From positions 1-39,175 of the forward strand of contig DAOLNV010000034.1 in NCBI GenBank assembly GCA_035416745.1: a DNA stretch of 39,175 nucleotides, given 5' to 3'. The translations under genes were made by a program, and so were the position numbers. Origin of the DNA: Candidatus Hydrogenedentota bacterium (GTDB lineage Bacteria > Hydrogenedentota > Hydrogenedentia > Hydrogenedentales > SLHB01). Below are positions 7,394 through 16,349 of this stretch, in pieces. Under the pieces are notes generated by a model. It did no database searches. It saw only the letters and a program-made list of their open reading frames with translations, and was not told where the DNA came from. Position 1 is the first letter of the stretch. Every line of letters starts with the position of its first letter.

Positions 7394-8537
7394 GTTTCCC
7401 GAATTTTCGTATCTGATGCCCACGGAAATCCGTTTTGGCGCTGGGTGTTTCAACGAACTCCCAAAATGGTGCGGGCATCTCGGCGAGAGACCGTTCGTCG
7501 TCACCGGCAAGCGTTCGGCGCGCGCGCAGGGCCTTCTGGACAGGCTTCAGGCACGACTTCCGGGCGCGGTGTTCTACGACAAGGTCGACGAAAACCCGAC
7601 AACGGTTCAGTGCGATGCGGCGTCCGCGGTTTGCCGGGAACACCGGTGCGACATGGTGCTTGCCATCGGCGGGGGCAGCCCCATGGACGTTGCGAAGGCC
7701 GTAGCCGGGCTTGCGCTCAACGATGGCCCATGTGCGAAGTTTGTCGGTTCGGACCTTTTTGCCAGGGGCGCGTTGCCCATCATAGCGGTCCCTACGACGG
7801 CAGGAACCGGAAGTGAGGTGACGCCGTACTCGGTATTGGTCGATACCTCGGAGAATCAGAAGCGGACCATCAAGGGGCGTGCACTGTTCCCTCGGGTCGC
7901 GCTGCTGGATCCCGAACTGACCACGTCGCTGCCGGCGGCCATCACGGCGGACACCGGCCTGGACGCGTTGAGTCAGGCCATGGAGGGGCTGGTGTCCAAG
8001 AAGAGCACCGCGCTGGGGAACATCCTGGCGCTCGAGGCATGCCGCCTGGTCAGCCAATGGCTTCCCCGGGCGGTACATGAGCCGTCTAACCTCGAAGCGC
8101 GGGGCAACATGCTGGTGGCCGCCATGTTGTCGGGATGCGTGATCGCTCAGAGCGGCACGACGCTGGTTCATGGCATGGGGTATTACTACACGCTGCATTG
8201 CGGGGTACAGCACGGACTTGCCAGCGGACTGCTGTTGGCGCCCGTCTTTCGCCACAACGCGGTCTGCTTACCCGAAATGGTGGCGTCCATAGCGGAAGCC
8301 CTGGGCTATCCGGGTCCGCCCGGCGAGGCGGGCGGCAACGTGATGCGGGCGCTGCATGCCCTGTTCGAGACGTGTGGCGTTTCGAGCGCCGCACGCGACG
8401 CCGGCGTGGATGAGAATAAGCTGGCTGGATTCGCGAAGGATTGCTGCTCGGACCCCTACCGTTTCAAGAACCAGCCGGGCGGCTTGTCGGAGGAAGACGT
8501 TTTGCGCTTCTACCGTGAATCCTACGCGGGCATATAG
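7386..8537 (+). CDS. Iron-type alcohol dehydrogenase with Gln at a metal-ligand position
   Basis: A 383-residue group III (Fe-ADH) oxidoreductase, NAD(P)-dependent. The Rossmann-like domain has GGGSPMD (95-101), the pyrophosphate loop, and the AVPTTAGTGSEVT segment (134-146). The metal site is expected at D-x-x-x-H ... H ... H. Here Asp193, His262 and His276 are present, but the residue equivalent to the first His (four after the Asp, in GLDALTHAIE) is Gln197 (GLDALSQAME). So metal binding may be altered, or Gln serves as ligand. ATG at 7386 overlaps the TPR gene by 8 bases. The gene ends facing the ABC permease gene. Substrate unknown; length is normal. The fold assignment is firm; the reaction (alcohol/aldehyde) is only inferred. 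Confidence 0.88.
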   Translation: MAEFPEFSYLMPTEIRFGAGCFNELPKWCGHLGERPFVVTGKRSARAQGLLDRLQARLPGAVFYDKVDENPTTVQCDAASAVCREHRCDMVLAIGGGSPMDVAKAVAGLALNDGPCAKFVGSDLFARGALPIIAVPTTAGTGSEVTPYSVLVDTSENQKRTIKGRALFPRVALLDPELTTSLPAAITADTGLDALSQAMEGLVSKKSTALGNILALEACRLVSQWLPRAVHEPSNLEARGNMLVAAMLSGCVIAQSGTTLVHGMGYYYTLHCGVQHGLASGLLLAPVFRHNAVCLPEMVASIAEALGYPGPPGEAGGNVMRALHALFETCGVSSAARDAGVDENKLAGFAKDCCSDPYRFKNQPGGLSEEDVLRFYRESYAGI

Positions 8538-8563
8538 CGCGCTCGCGGCGGAGTCGTTTCGGG

Positions 8564-10258
8564 TCAGTCGTTCCCTTTGGTCACCGCCTCGAGAATTTTG
8601 ACTTCGCGGTTGGCGAACACTCCGCCGCAGACGTCGAGCAACCATCGGTAAGCCAGGAGCGCCATTCCCAGAAATGCGAGGGCCAGCACCACGCCGGCCG
8701 GAAACCGCCAGCCCTCGAAGACATATGCCAGTGCGGAGTCAAGCAGTGCGCACACCATCGGGGGCAGGAGAATCAGGGGCATCAGGAACAGGAACAGGAA
8801 CGACGTCACCAAAACCATCGGTTTATTCCCCGCCCCGCGCATGGAATCGGACGATAACTTGAACGGGAGGTACAGCGAGCACACATTACCGACGGTGCTC
8901 ATCAATAGGAACACATAGCCCACATTGATGAGCGCAATGAGCAGAGCGAACGGACCGGGCTGAAATACGGCGAATGCCAGGATGGCGAAGACGGCCATTT
9001 GAACGCCGAATAGCGCGGCAAAGGCGAGGTTCCTCCCGAGAATGTACGTGCGGCGCGGTGTGGGGAAGAGAATGAAGGAACGGAAACCGTTGCCGTCGGT
9101 GCCGAATATGTTGGCGAAAAGCATGGAGCTGTTGAGGAGAGGCCACGCCAGGGCGGCCGTTGGCATGGCGTTCCGCGCGATACCCGGAAGCTGCAGCAGG
9201 CCGCCGCTGCGGAAGAAATAGAGGATGAAAAGGAACAGCCCTACCACAAAAGGCACAATGAGCTGCATGCGGACCATCGGGTGGCGAGACAGCATCTTGA
9301 TGCTGGCCAGGGCCACCGCGCTGGTTTCTTCGTCAAAGCCGGGGATGCATCTTGCCACGAATGCCTGTTCGATGGGTTTGCCGCTTCTGACGCGGGTTTT
9401 GGCCTCGTGTTTTCGCCGCCGGCGCGTTTGAACGCCCAGGTAATAACGGCGGGTGGCGCGATATCCCATGCTCAAGGGCAGCGCGGCGAGGCATGCAAAC
9501 CCGATGGTACAGGCAAGAGCCACATACACGTCGCCGAGAACGAGGCTTTGCAGCGCAAGCGCGAGCCATCCGGGCGGGAGAATGACGTTGGCCGTCATGA
9601 GCACCGTCAGGGGATCGCCGGGAAGCCAGCGTGGCGCGAGGTTGATGAGGAACTGGGGGGCCCATGCCATTACGATGAACCCCATGGTCAGCGCCATGAT
9701 CAGGGTACGTCTGCGCCGCGGGTTCTCCATGAGGGCAGCCAGCCATCCGCGAAAGTAGTACGTCCATCCGGCGAGGGCCAGATAGAATGCCAGGACGGTG
9801 AATGCGCCCGCGAGAACGATGAGCCCGTGCCGTATCGCGAGCCCGGCCACGAAGGCCATTCCCGGAATGACAAAGAGCACGCCGGCGGGCGTGAGAAGAG
9901 AGAAGGCAAAATTGATGATGAACACGCTGCGGAGCGAAACGGGCAGGTACATCATCTTGCGCAGGTCGACCACGTCGGAGCGCTGCACCTCGGCCAGTAT
10001 TGAAACAAGCCATATGATGCAAAAGAAGAAGACCAGTGCGTCGGTGATCGCAAGCACGGGCAGCGCCTGTTCCTTCTCGAGCTCGACGAACACGCCCAGC
10101 ACGAAGAGCCCGACCGAAAGGCCCACGGCCACGAGAGCGACGCCTATCACGATGAGCGCGGTCAAGACAGCCGCAAGGGCGCCGGTCATTTTCATCATAC
10201 TGTGGCGCAACAGCCGCCATTTGAGCCAGAGGATCGTAGCGAGATGCCCGAACATCAC
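8564..10258 (-). CDS. ABC transporter permease (ABC-2 type-like membrane protein)
   Basis: A 564-residue integral membrane protein with about twelve hydrophobic segments, for example residues 25-55, 68-90, 110-150, 185-205, 230-260 and 340-360. A hydrophilic Arg/Lys-rich stretch (RATRRYYLGVQTRRRRKHEAKTR) lies near the middle as a cytoplasmic loop. Together with the ATPase it would form an export-type transporter; the translocated molecule cannot be told. Its ATG overlaps the ATPase stop by four bases (ATGA), showing coupled translation. The stop is 26 bases from that of the convergent alcohol dehydrogenase. No exporter-specific motif is recognised, and I base the call on the hydrophobic pattern plus its neighbour. 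Confidence 0.75.
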   Translation of the reverse strand: MMFGHLATILWLKWRLLRHSMMKMTGALAAVLTALIVIGVALVAVGLSVGLFVLGVFVELEKEQALPVLAITDALVFFFCIIWLVSILAEVQRSDVVDLRKMMYLPVSLRSVFIINFAFSLLTPAGVLFVIPGMAFVAGLAIRHGLIVLAGAFTVLAFYLALAGWTYYFRGWLAALMENPRRRRTLIMALTMGFIVMAWAPQFLINLAPRWLPGDPLTVLMTANVILPPGWLALALQSLVLGDVYVALACTIGFACLAALPLSMGYRATRRYYLGVQTRRRRKHEAKTRVRSGKPIEQAFVARCIPGFDEETSAVALASIKMLSRHPMVRMQLIVPFVVGLFLFILYFFRSGGLLQLPGIARNAMPTAALAWPLLNSSMLFANIFGTDGNGFRSFILFPTPRRTYILGRNLAFAALFGVQMAVFAILAFAVFQPGPFALLIALINVGYVFLLMSTVGNVCSLYLPFKLSSDSMRGAGNKPMVLVTSFLFLFLMPLILLPPMVCALLDSALAYVFEGWRFPAGVVLALAFLGMALLAYRWLLDVCGGVFANREVKILEAVTKGND

Positions 10259-11016
10259 CGCGTCCCGTTCAGCCAGGACAGCGTCGCCGGGGCCTCTTCG
10301 ACGCGGCCGACGGCGCGGACAAACGCTTCCTCGAGCGAGCCACCGCCGGCGAGGTCGTTCAGGGTGCCGTCGGATACCAGCCGGCCCTGGTCGATGATGC
10401 CCACATGCGTGCAGAGCTTTTCCACGATCTCGAGGATGTGGGATGTGAGGAAAATGGTGGATTCGCGTTCGACAAAGTGGTCGAGCACACTGCGTATGGT
10501 GCGCGAAGTGATCGCGTCGATGCCCTCAAAAGGTTCGTCGAGGAAAAGCAATTCCGGGTCATGAATCAAGGCAGCCGCAAGCGAGAGTTTCTTCTTCATC
10601 CCGTGCGAGAAATCCGCTACGAGCGTATTATCGGCGTCTTCCAGGCCCAGTAGCGACAGAAGTTCGTCGGAACGCTTGCCGATAACGGGCTTCTCGACAT
10701 GGTACATGCGCCCGATAAAAATAAGGTACTCGCGCGCGGTGAGGTTATCGAACAGACACAGATCTTCGGGCATGACCCCGATACGCGCCTTCGCGGCAAG
10801 ACCTTCGGAGGCCATGTCCTGGCCGAGAACGGCGGCGGAGCCGGCGGAGGGGGCCAACAGCCCCGTCAACATCTTGATAGTGGTGGACTTGCCCGCCCCA
10901 TTGGGGCCAAGGAAGCCATAAAAACACCCCCGTGGCACCCGTAAGTCAAGCGAGTCGACAGCGCGCAGGGCCGCGAAGTCCTTGGTCAATTGATGCGTCT
11001 CGATTGCGTATTCCAT
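10255..11016 (-). CDS. ABC transporter ATP-binding protein
   Basis: A 253-residue nucleotide-binding subunit. Walker A GPNGAGKST is at residues 37-45, Q-loop near residue 80 (GVMPEDL; a Pro-Glu version common in exporters of the ABC-2 type), signature-like FSHGMKKKLSLA near 133-144 in place of LSGGQ, and Walker B LLFLDEP near 154-160. These match CcmA/DrrA-type export ATPases. I choose ATG at 11016; an in-frame TTG 18 bases further upstream is possible but gives a weaker start. The stop overlaps the permease start. Upstream on the same strand lies the symporter at 11100-12791, so it may belong to a longer transcript. Substrate unknown. Confidence 0.88.
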   Translation of the reverse strand: MEYAIETHQLTKDFAALRAVDSLDLRVPRGCFYGFLGPNGAGKSTTIKMLTGLLAPSAGSAAVLGQDMASEGLAAKARIGVMPEDLCLFDNLTAREYLIFIGRMYHVEKPVIGKRSDELLSLLGLEDADNTLVADFSHGMKKKLSLAAALIHDPELLFLDEPFEGIDAITSRTIRSVLDHFVERESTIFLTSHILEIVEKLCTHVGIIDQGRLVSDGTLNDLAGGGSLEEAFVRAVGRVEEAPATLSWLNGTR

Positions 11017-11099
11017 GAGATACCTACACGTCAAAGGCCCCGGTTATTCGCGGGCGCAATGATAGCATTCTGATTGGCCGCCGCAAAGTCGCGGTCCGC

Positions 11100-12791
11100 T
11101 CATCCCTCGCCCAGGGCCGGGGCAGAGACTATGCCGGCAACGAAGATCCCGGCGAGAAGCAGCAAGGGTAAGGCCGCCGCGATGGCCGCGGCGGTGCGGC
11201 TGTTCCTGGTCATGCGCTCCCAGGGCAAGTAGCTGAGCCCGACGCCCGCTCCTATGCTGGCCGCCAGCGAAGTGATTCCTATCCATTGAAAACTGATGGG
11301 CGTACCGCCGGTGAGGTCCCAGAAGGCGACGACGATGGCCACCACGAATCCGTATGCCCCGGCAAACATCGCGCAGAAAGTATTCGCGCGTTTCACGAAC
11401 AGTGCGAGGAAGAAGAGACTGAACAGCGGCGAGACTAGCAGGTTGCTCGTCTTCTGCGTGACTTCGAACAGATTGCCCCGGACGTTTTCAATGACCAAGG
11501 CCAACAGGATAATGATTACGCCGATAACCGCCGAGACCCACTTCCCGTAGCGGACCTTGGTTTTCTCATCGAGGACTTTGCGGAGGACCAACGGGAGGAA
11601 GTCGGTATTCAGGACGGTAGCCGCCGAGTTGACGCCCGAAGACAGCGATGACATCGCGGCGGCGAGCATGCCCGCGATGACCAGGCCCGCCATGCCATAT
11701 TTCATGTAATTCACTACAAACAGCGGGAAAAGGTAGTCGACCTTTTTCTCGTCGGCCAGCGATGCGTTGAGCAGATCGGGGTAGTGGGAACGAAAAAACC
11801 CCAACAACGCAAAGCCGAGCGAGATAAGCGTGACGTTGACGCACACGTCGGCGATGTTGTTGACCAGGAACGCCTTGCGGGCCGATTTGACGTCGCGCGT
11901 GGCGAGGTAGCGCTGGATAGCCATTTGATCGGAGCCCGCTGTACACACCCACCAGACCGTCGTCGCGATAAGGCTTCCGATCACGGTCACGCGCACGGTG
12001 GGATCGAAAGTGAAGAAGGGCTGCGTGTCCCACGTATCGGACCACTGGGTCGGGAACCAGGAGAACCCGCCCATCTTTACGGTGATGATGATGACGCAGA
12101 TGATGGCCGCGCCGATCAGAAGCAGGCTTTGAATCGCGTCGGTCAAGACCACCGCCTGCAATCCGCCCATGGATGAATAGATGACCGTGATGGTGCCCAT
12201 GATGATGATGGTGGGCGCCAGCGCCCCGGGCTGCAGTCCCATTGCGGTAACAACGGCGCGCGACGCGGTATAGACGACAAGACCCATCCAAATGAAGCGG
12301 ATGAGCAGGAAGATGCCCGACCCCAAGAGGCGGGACGGCATCCCCAGGCGCCTCTCGAGCAGTTCGTATGCGCTGGTAATGGGCAGTTTCATGATGTGGG
12401 GAATCAGCAGGAAGCCCACAATCAGATAGATAATCGGGAGTGAGGCCAGATACATCAGGTACCCGATCGGGCCATGGCCCATCACTTCGCCGGGTTCCGC
12501 GAGATACGAGATCGTGCTGATCATCGCCGCAAACAGCGATAATCCCACCATCGACGGATTCATGCGGCGCCCACCAAGGTAGTAGTCGTCGGAAGTCTCG
12601 ATCTTCCGCGCGTAATAGACTCCGATGCCGAGCATGGCAACCGCGTACACGGCGATCACGCCCCAATCGAGCAGCCCCAGCCCGCCGGCAAGTTCCGAGG
12701 GCAGCCCGGGCTCGGCTTCTTCCGCGCCGGCCGCGAATGCAGCCGCGCACAACGTACACGAAAAAAGCGTCCCTCGTGTCAGACTCCGCAT
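11100..12791 (-). CDS. Sodium:solute symporter (SSS family)
   Basis: A 563-residue multi-spanning transporter of the SSS/SLC5 fold. A signal-like N-terminus (MRSLTRGTLFSCTLCAAAFAAGA) is followed by about thirteen membrane helices. The first core helix region reads DYYLGGRRMNPSMVGLSLFAAMISTISYLAEPGEVMGHG, with the family's G-R-x-x pattern, and a Ser/Thr-rich helix (MSSLSSGVNSAATVLNTDF) corresponds to the sodium-site region. The substrate is probably an organic solute such as a sugar or acid, but nothing in the sequence shows which. A -10-like TATAAT lies 42-47 bases before the ATG (12833-12838). It is upstream of, and co-directional with, the ABC pair. Its neighbour upstream is a Tat-exported oxidoreductase, suggesting co-use of an imported sugar derivative. 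Confidence 0.85.
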   Translation of the reverse strand: MRSLTRGTLFSCTLCAAAFAAGAEEAEPGLPSELAGGLGLLDWGVIAVYAVAMLGIGVYYARKIETSDDYYLGGRRMNPSMVGLSLFAAMISTISYLAEPGEVMGHGPIGYLMYLASLPIIYLIVGFLLIPHIMKLPITSAYELLERRLGMPSRLLGSGIFLLIRFIWMGLVVYTASRAVVTAMGLQPGALAPTIIIMGTITVIYSSMGGLQAVVLTDAIQSLLLIGAAIICVIIITVKMGGFSWFPTQWSDTWDTQPFFTFDPTVRVTVIGSLIATTVWWVCTAGSDQMAIQRYLATRDVKSARKAFLVNNIADVCVNVTLISLGFALLGFFRSHYPDLLNASLADEKKVDYLFPLFVVNYMKYGMAGLVIAGMLAAAMSSLSSGVNSAATVLNTDFLPLVLRKVLDEKTKVRYGKWVSAVIGVIIILLALVIENVRGNLFEVTQKTSNLLVSPLFSLFFLALFVKRANTFCAMFAGAYGFVVAIVVAFWDLTGGTPISFQWIGITSLAASIGAGVGLSYLPWERMTRNSRTAAAIAAALPLLLLAGIFVAGIVSAPALGEG

Positions 12792-12832
12792 GAATTGGGC
12801 CTTTCGTTATGGTCCCCCGGGAATTCGGGCTG

Positions 12833-12838
12833 ATTATA
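12833..12838 (-). promoter_or_regulatory. Possible -10 box for the symporter gene
   Basis: A perfect TATAAT on the minus strand lies about 42 bases before the symporter ATG. I see no good -35 at 16-18 bases, so this is a weak call. Confidence 0.3.
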
Positions 12839-12889
12839 CTTACTTGAGCGTCCGGGGGCGAATCGTGCCGCGCGAGGCTCTCCACGTCA

Positions 12890-12924
12890 CAAGAAGGACG
12901 GCGCGACCGGGGCCGATCGCGCCG
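12890..12924 (-). terminator. Possible terminator after the Gfo/Idh/MocA gene
   Basis: CGGCGCGA (12899-12906) and TCGCGCCG (12917-12924) form a perfect 8-bp stem around a 10-nt loop. On the minus strand a pyrimidine-rich tail (CCTTCTT, 12890-12896) follows. It lies 24 bases past the oxidoreductase stop and before the symporter gene, so it may end that transcript or attenuate it. Confidence 0.45.
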
Positions 12925-12948
12925 CCGCTGTGCATTGTCCAGATCTGT

Positions 12949-14235
12949 CTACCGCGATTCGAGCGGCGGGTTGGGGTTGGTCACGGGAACCGGGATGTTC
13001 ATGGCGATCGGCATCTCCGTCTCCCAACTGAGGTCGTCTGGCGCCCATTTTTCATCCATGGCAAGGGCGTCTTCCCACGAGATGGCCTTGCCGGTATAGG
13101 CTGAATCGCGGCCCATCATGGCCGTCAGGGTCGTGTCGGCGATGCGCGCGCCGTCGTGCCAATAGGGCCCGGCCTCGCGGATGCTGTTGACCAGGTCGAT
13201 CTGTTCCTGGATGGAGTCGTTGACTCCCTGTTCGCCCATGTCAAGGCCGTTGCTGAACCCGTTCGTGCCGACGATGTTGATGCCGCCGCGGCCGTCGACA
13301 TTATCCCAGTGGCGGCTGTAATGGGCGACATGGGCCTCTTGCCCCTTGTCGTTTTGGTAGATGTAGTCGCAGGAGAAATTGTCATACATGTCGCCGTACA
13401 GCTCGATCTTGGGTTTCCAGGCGCGTCCCCCGGAGGAGAACACGGACTTGGGGGGGCCGTTGAACGTCCAGTTGCAGAGATCGATGCCGTGGATAGCCTG
13501 CTCGACGATGTTGTCTCCGCAGGTCCAGCGGTAGTTGTACCAATTGCGCAACTGGTACTCGAGGTCGCTCCAGCCTTCCTTGCGTTTGACGCAGAACGGC
13601 AGGCCGCCGCAGTAGTAGCACTGCATGGCAACGATGTCGCCGATGGCGCCGCCATGGATCTTTTCCATGGTCTCGATGCGCACCCGGTCGTGGCGGAACT
13701 GGGTGCCGGCGACCATTGACAAGCCCTTGGCCTTGTGGGCCTCCATCGCCTTGCGGAAACGTTGCAGCCCGTGAGTGTCCGTTGCCACGGGTTTCTCGGC
13801 GAAAATATGCTTGCCCGCTTCGACCGCCGCCTCGAGGTGCTTCGGGCGTATGAACGGCGTGCTGGTCTCCATGATGATGTCGATATCCGTGTCGAGGATC
13901 TTCTGGTAGGCGTCCCAGCCCACGAAACACATCGAATCTTTCACCTTCACCTTGCTGCTGATGTTGACGTCATTGTGCTCGACGAGCTGTTTCCGGCGTG
14001 CTTCGAGGTGATCTTCAAAGAGGTCGGCCAGGGCCACCAGTTCGACGCCGTCGTTGCCCGCGAGCAGGTTCATGGCGTCCTGGGTGCCGCGTCCGCCACA
14101 GCCCAGCAGCCCGACCCGGAGGGTCTTGCCCGCCGCCGCTGCGCCTTTCGCGCCAAGAATGGCGAACGTGCCCGCTGCCGCCGTGACTTTCGCGAAATCA
14201 CGCCGTGTAACGCTGTTTTTCGATGTGTCCTTCAT
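12949..14235 (-). CDS. Tat-exported Gfo/Idh/MocA family oxidoreductase
   Basis: A 428-residue NAD(P)-dependent sugar/inositol-type dehydrogenase relative. The N-terminus has a twin-arginine signal: TRRDFAKVTAAAGTFAILGAKGAAAA. The Rossmann domain starts LRVGLLGCGGRGTQDA, and the conserved AEKPVAT catalytic-Lys motif follows near residue 125. The alpha/beta C-terminal domain covers the rest. ATG at 14235 follows GAGGAGG at correct spacing; a longer frame upstream has no site. It is one of three Tat-type members in this window (others at 22791 and 29313), which suggests a periplasmic or envelope role in redox conversion of sugars, possibly with a bound cofactor. Substrate unknown. Confidence 0.85.
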   Translation of the reverse strand: MKDTSKNSVTRRDFAKVTAAAGTFAILGAKGAAAAGKTLRVGLLGCGGRGTQDAMNLLAGNDGVELVALADLFEDHLEARRKQLVEHNDVNISSKVKVKDSMCFVGWDAYQKILDTDIDIIMETSTPFIRPKHLEAAVEAGKHIFAEKPVATDTHGLQRFRKAMEAHKAKGLSMVAGTQFRHDRVRIETMEKIHGGAIGDIVAMQCYYCGGLPFCVKRKEGWSDLEYQLRNWYNYRWTCGDNIVEQAIHGIDLCNWTFNGPPKSVFSSGGRAWKPKIELYGDMYDNFSCDYIYQNDKGQEAHVAHYSRHWDNVDGRGGINIVGTNGFSNGLDMGEQGVNDSIQEQIDLVNSIREAGPYWHDGARIADTTLTAMMGRDSAYTGKAISWEDALAMDEKWAPDDLSWETEMPIAMNIPVPVTNPNPPLESR

Positions 14236-14441
14236 TGGTAGCCTCCTCATCGGTCTTCGTGCGTATCCCCAACGGGTCAACCGGTTCCCACCGCGATCCG
14301 TTATCTGCCTTCGATATCTCAAGCAGCCAGGAACAGACAATACCATACCGGCCCGCCTCCGCGCGAACCCAGGCACTGCTCGGGGAGCGAGAGAGCTTGT
14401 GGCGAGGAGCTCCATTGCAGGGGAAGCTAGAGAATCCAGGA

Positions 14442-16079
14442 CTACTGGGATTGGACACCCAAAACTCTGTAGAAAGCGGGATGGATTGCCACCAAGGCGT
14501 CATCGTCCAGTTCTGCTTCCGATACACTTCGTCTTGAAGAGTGAGCCCATGACAATGGACTCTTCTTCCCGACCTTTACCCCAACTAATCCTACTCGGTA
14601 GAAGACAGCCACGGTTTTCCGCCTGAATTCTGCATATGTGGCGCGCGTGTTTACAACGTCTTCGGCCAACAGCCTCAATGCGCATCTGTCCCCTTCGACC
14701 TCTTCCGTTGCGCCGAGACATACCATCTCAATCTCGTCGTCAGTCATCTCACCGATCCTTAAGCGAGGTTTCCTTTTCATCAAGAGTTTTTTGACAAAGA
14801 AATGCAGCATTGGATAATCCGCGTACCATTCATCGTAGATAGACCGCAGTCGCCCTCGGGAGTAGTCGCCTTCTGCTTCAAGCAGGGCCGAGAGAGAGAC
14901 AGTAGGCTTTCCCGCAGACTTTTCAATGCAAAGATTTAAGAATTGTATAACTTCCCGTGGACGTTTCATCGTACGCGCCAAAATGAACTCTACTGTGTTT
15001 TGCTTGCCTACCTTGGGTGGGAGGAGATCTTTGAGCGTAATCTCACGAGTAGTGTATCTGTCTCTCACAAGTCGGCCAATCCGAAGGTCAAGCATCTTTA
15101 ACAAATCATCATTAGACCACTGCATATGGTAATAAAGAGACTCATACTTCTCTTCCTGAAAGCCTGAATCCCTTGTTTCTCGAAACACGCGCTCGAGCAG
15201 GTCCAAACGTAATGAGACTAAGATTTTTGCATGGCGTATCTTTCGGAAATCTTTCACCGTCTCTATTAGGGCTCGAATAAGCTTGTCCTTTGCGCGACCG
15301 GAAACCCACTCTTTATCCAAGTCGTCGACTGTAATATAATACACTTGCTGTTCATCATCGAGAGCATCATCGATCAAATCTAGCATCTCAGAGAGTTCGC
15401 GTATTTGTACAGAGTTGATGACTTCTTGAGATCTCTTAACGATCTCAAATTTCGCTGTTTCCGAGATCTTACGCCGCCCGTTCACTTCCGCTTGGCAGGG
15501 GAAAAGGGTGCCAAGCCTCGCGGCCATTTCCTTTTCGAGATTTCTTGTAATCTCCGTAATCCTGTAGTCCGTGTCCTGCCAAAAACTATCTCCCCACTTC
15601 TCCATATAGGCCAAAGCCTGCTTATATTTCTTAGTTCTGAAAAAATCCAAGATTTTTGTCATGGCATTTCGGTCACCTTTGAAGTGATACTTCTTCTGCA
15701 GAAGCTCAACGCAGAAAACGTGGCGCCAAAGTAATTTGAAGAACAGATCCAATTTTGCACCTAAACTTTCAACAAATTGAAGAATATCGGAATTGGTAAC
15801 ATATTCCAGAGAAAGCCCATCTGGATTTATCTGAATCACTCGATCCTGACGTTCCGCGATTTGTACAAGGAGAGCCGTCTTTCCTACTCCGGTTCTACCC
15901 ACCAGCAGGCGGCGAGGGTCATGCGGATCCGTCAACACGTTGAGGCTACCGTTGTCAATGAAGCAATCTCGAAGGAACTCCACGTCTTCCTCAGCATCGT
16001 TTGCGCCGATTGTATCGACTCGTGTGAAACGAAACTGTCCAGAGGATTTGACACTCTTAGCTTTCTTGTGTTTCCCCAT
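14442..16079 (-). CDS. P-loop ATPase, Sll1717-type
   Basis: A 545-residue ATPase. It begins GQFRFTRVDTIGANDAEEDVEFL, has Walker A GRTGVGKT at 61-68, the segment SLEYVTNSDILQFVESLGAKLDLFFKLLWRHVF (about 90-122) and a Walker B-like strand YYITVDDLDK at 247-256, with a helical C-terminal region. This arrangement matches the Sll1717-type P-loop ATPases that I know from memory, a STAND/KAP-like group without firm function. The gene is clearly more AT-rich than its neighbours, with A/T-rich DNA also upstream (16100-16140), so it is probably acquired. It starts ATG 16079 behind AGGGATTG. No partner gene is present. A role in phage defence or stress is possible but not shown. Confidence 0.8.
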   Translation of the reverse strand: MGKHKKAKSVKSSGQFRFTRVDTIGANDAEEDVEFLRDCFIDNGSLNVLTDPHDPRRLLVGRTGVGKTALLVQIAERQDRVIQINPDGLSLEYVTNSDILQFVESLGAKLDLFFKLLWRHVFCVELLQKKYHFKGDRNAMTKILDFFRTKKYKQALAYMEKWGDSFWQDTDYRITEITRNLEKEMAARLGTLFPCQAEVNGRRKISETAKFEIVKRSQEVINSVQIRELSEMLDLIDDALDDEQQVYYITVDDLDKEWVSGRAKDKLIRALIETVKDFRKIRHAKILVSLRLDLLERVFRETRDSGFQEEKYESLYYHMQWSNDDLLKMLDLRIGRLVRDRYTTREITLKDLLPPKVGKQNTVEFILARTMKRPREVIQFLNLCIEKSAGKPTVSLSALLEAEGDYSRGRLRSIYDEWYADYPMLHFFVKKLLMKRKPRLRIGEMTDDEIEMVCLGATEEVEGDRCALRLLAEDVVNTRATYAEFRRKTVAVFYRVGLVGVKVGKKSPLSWAHSSRRSVSEAELDDDALVAIHPAFYRVLGVQSQ

Positions 16080-16349
16080 ACGTCAATCCCTACCCACTAT
16101 TTCTGAGGCCATTATTCTAATTTAATATATGACCACGTGGCAGCGCAAGTACACGCAGGGTTGAGTTCCCTCATTAGGCGAATTTGCCTACTCTGTTAAG
16201 CCTAGGGTGTTTCCTTCGCTACGCCAAGGCCCACCACAAATCGACCCCTAGCTTGCACGGCTCTTTCCAGCATGCGAAGATAGCGGCCGGGACGATCGGG
16301 GCATTTGTTAACCTACGGGCGTGGCGCAACACGCAAGAGGAGATATCGT

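Noticed and set aside
14236..16349. Prophage or transposon around the Sll1717-type gene
   Set aside because: No integrase, transposase or terminal repeats were found; only low G+C marks the region.
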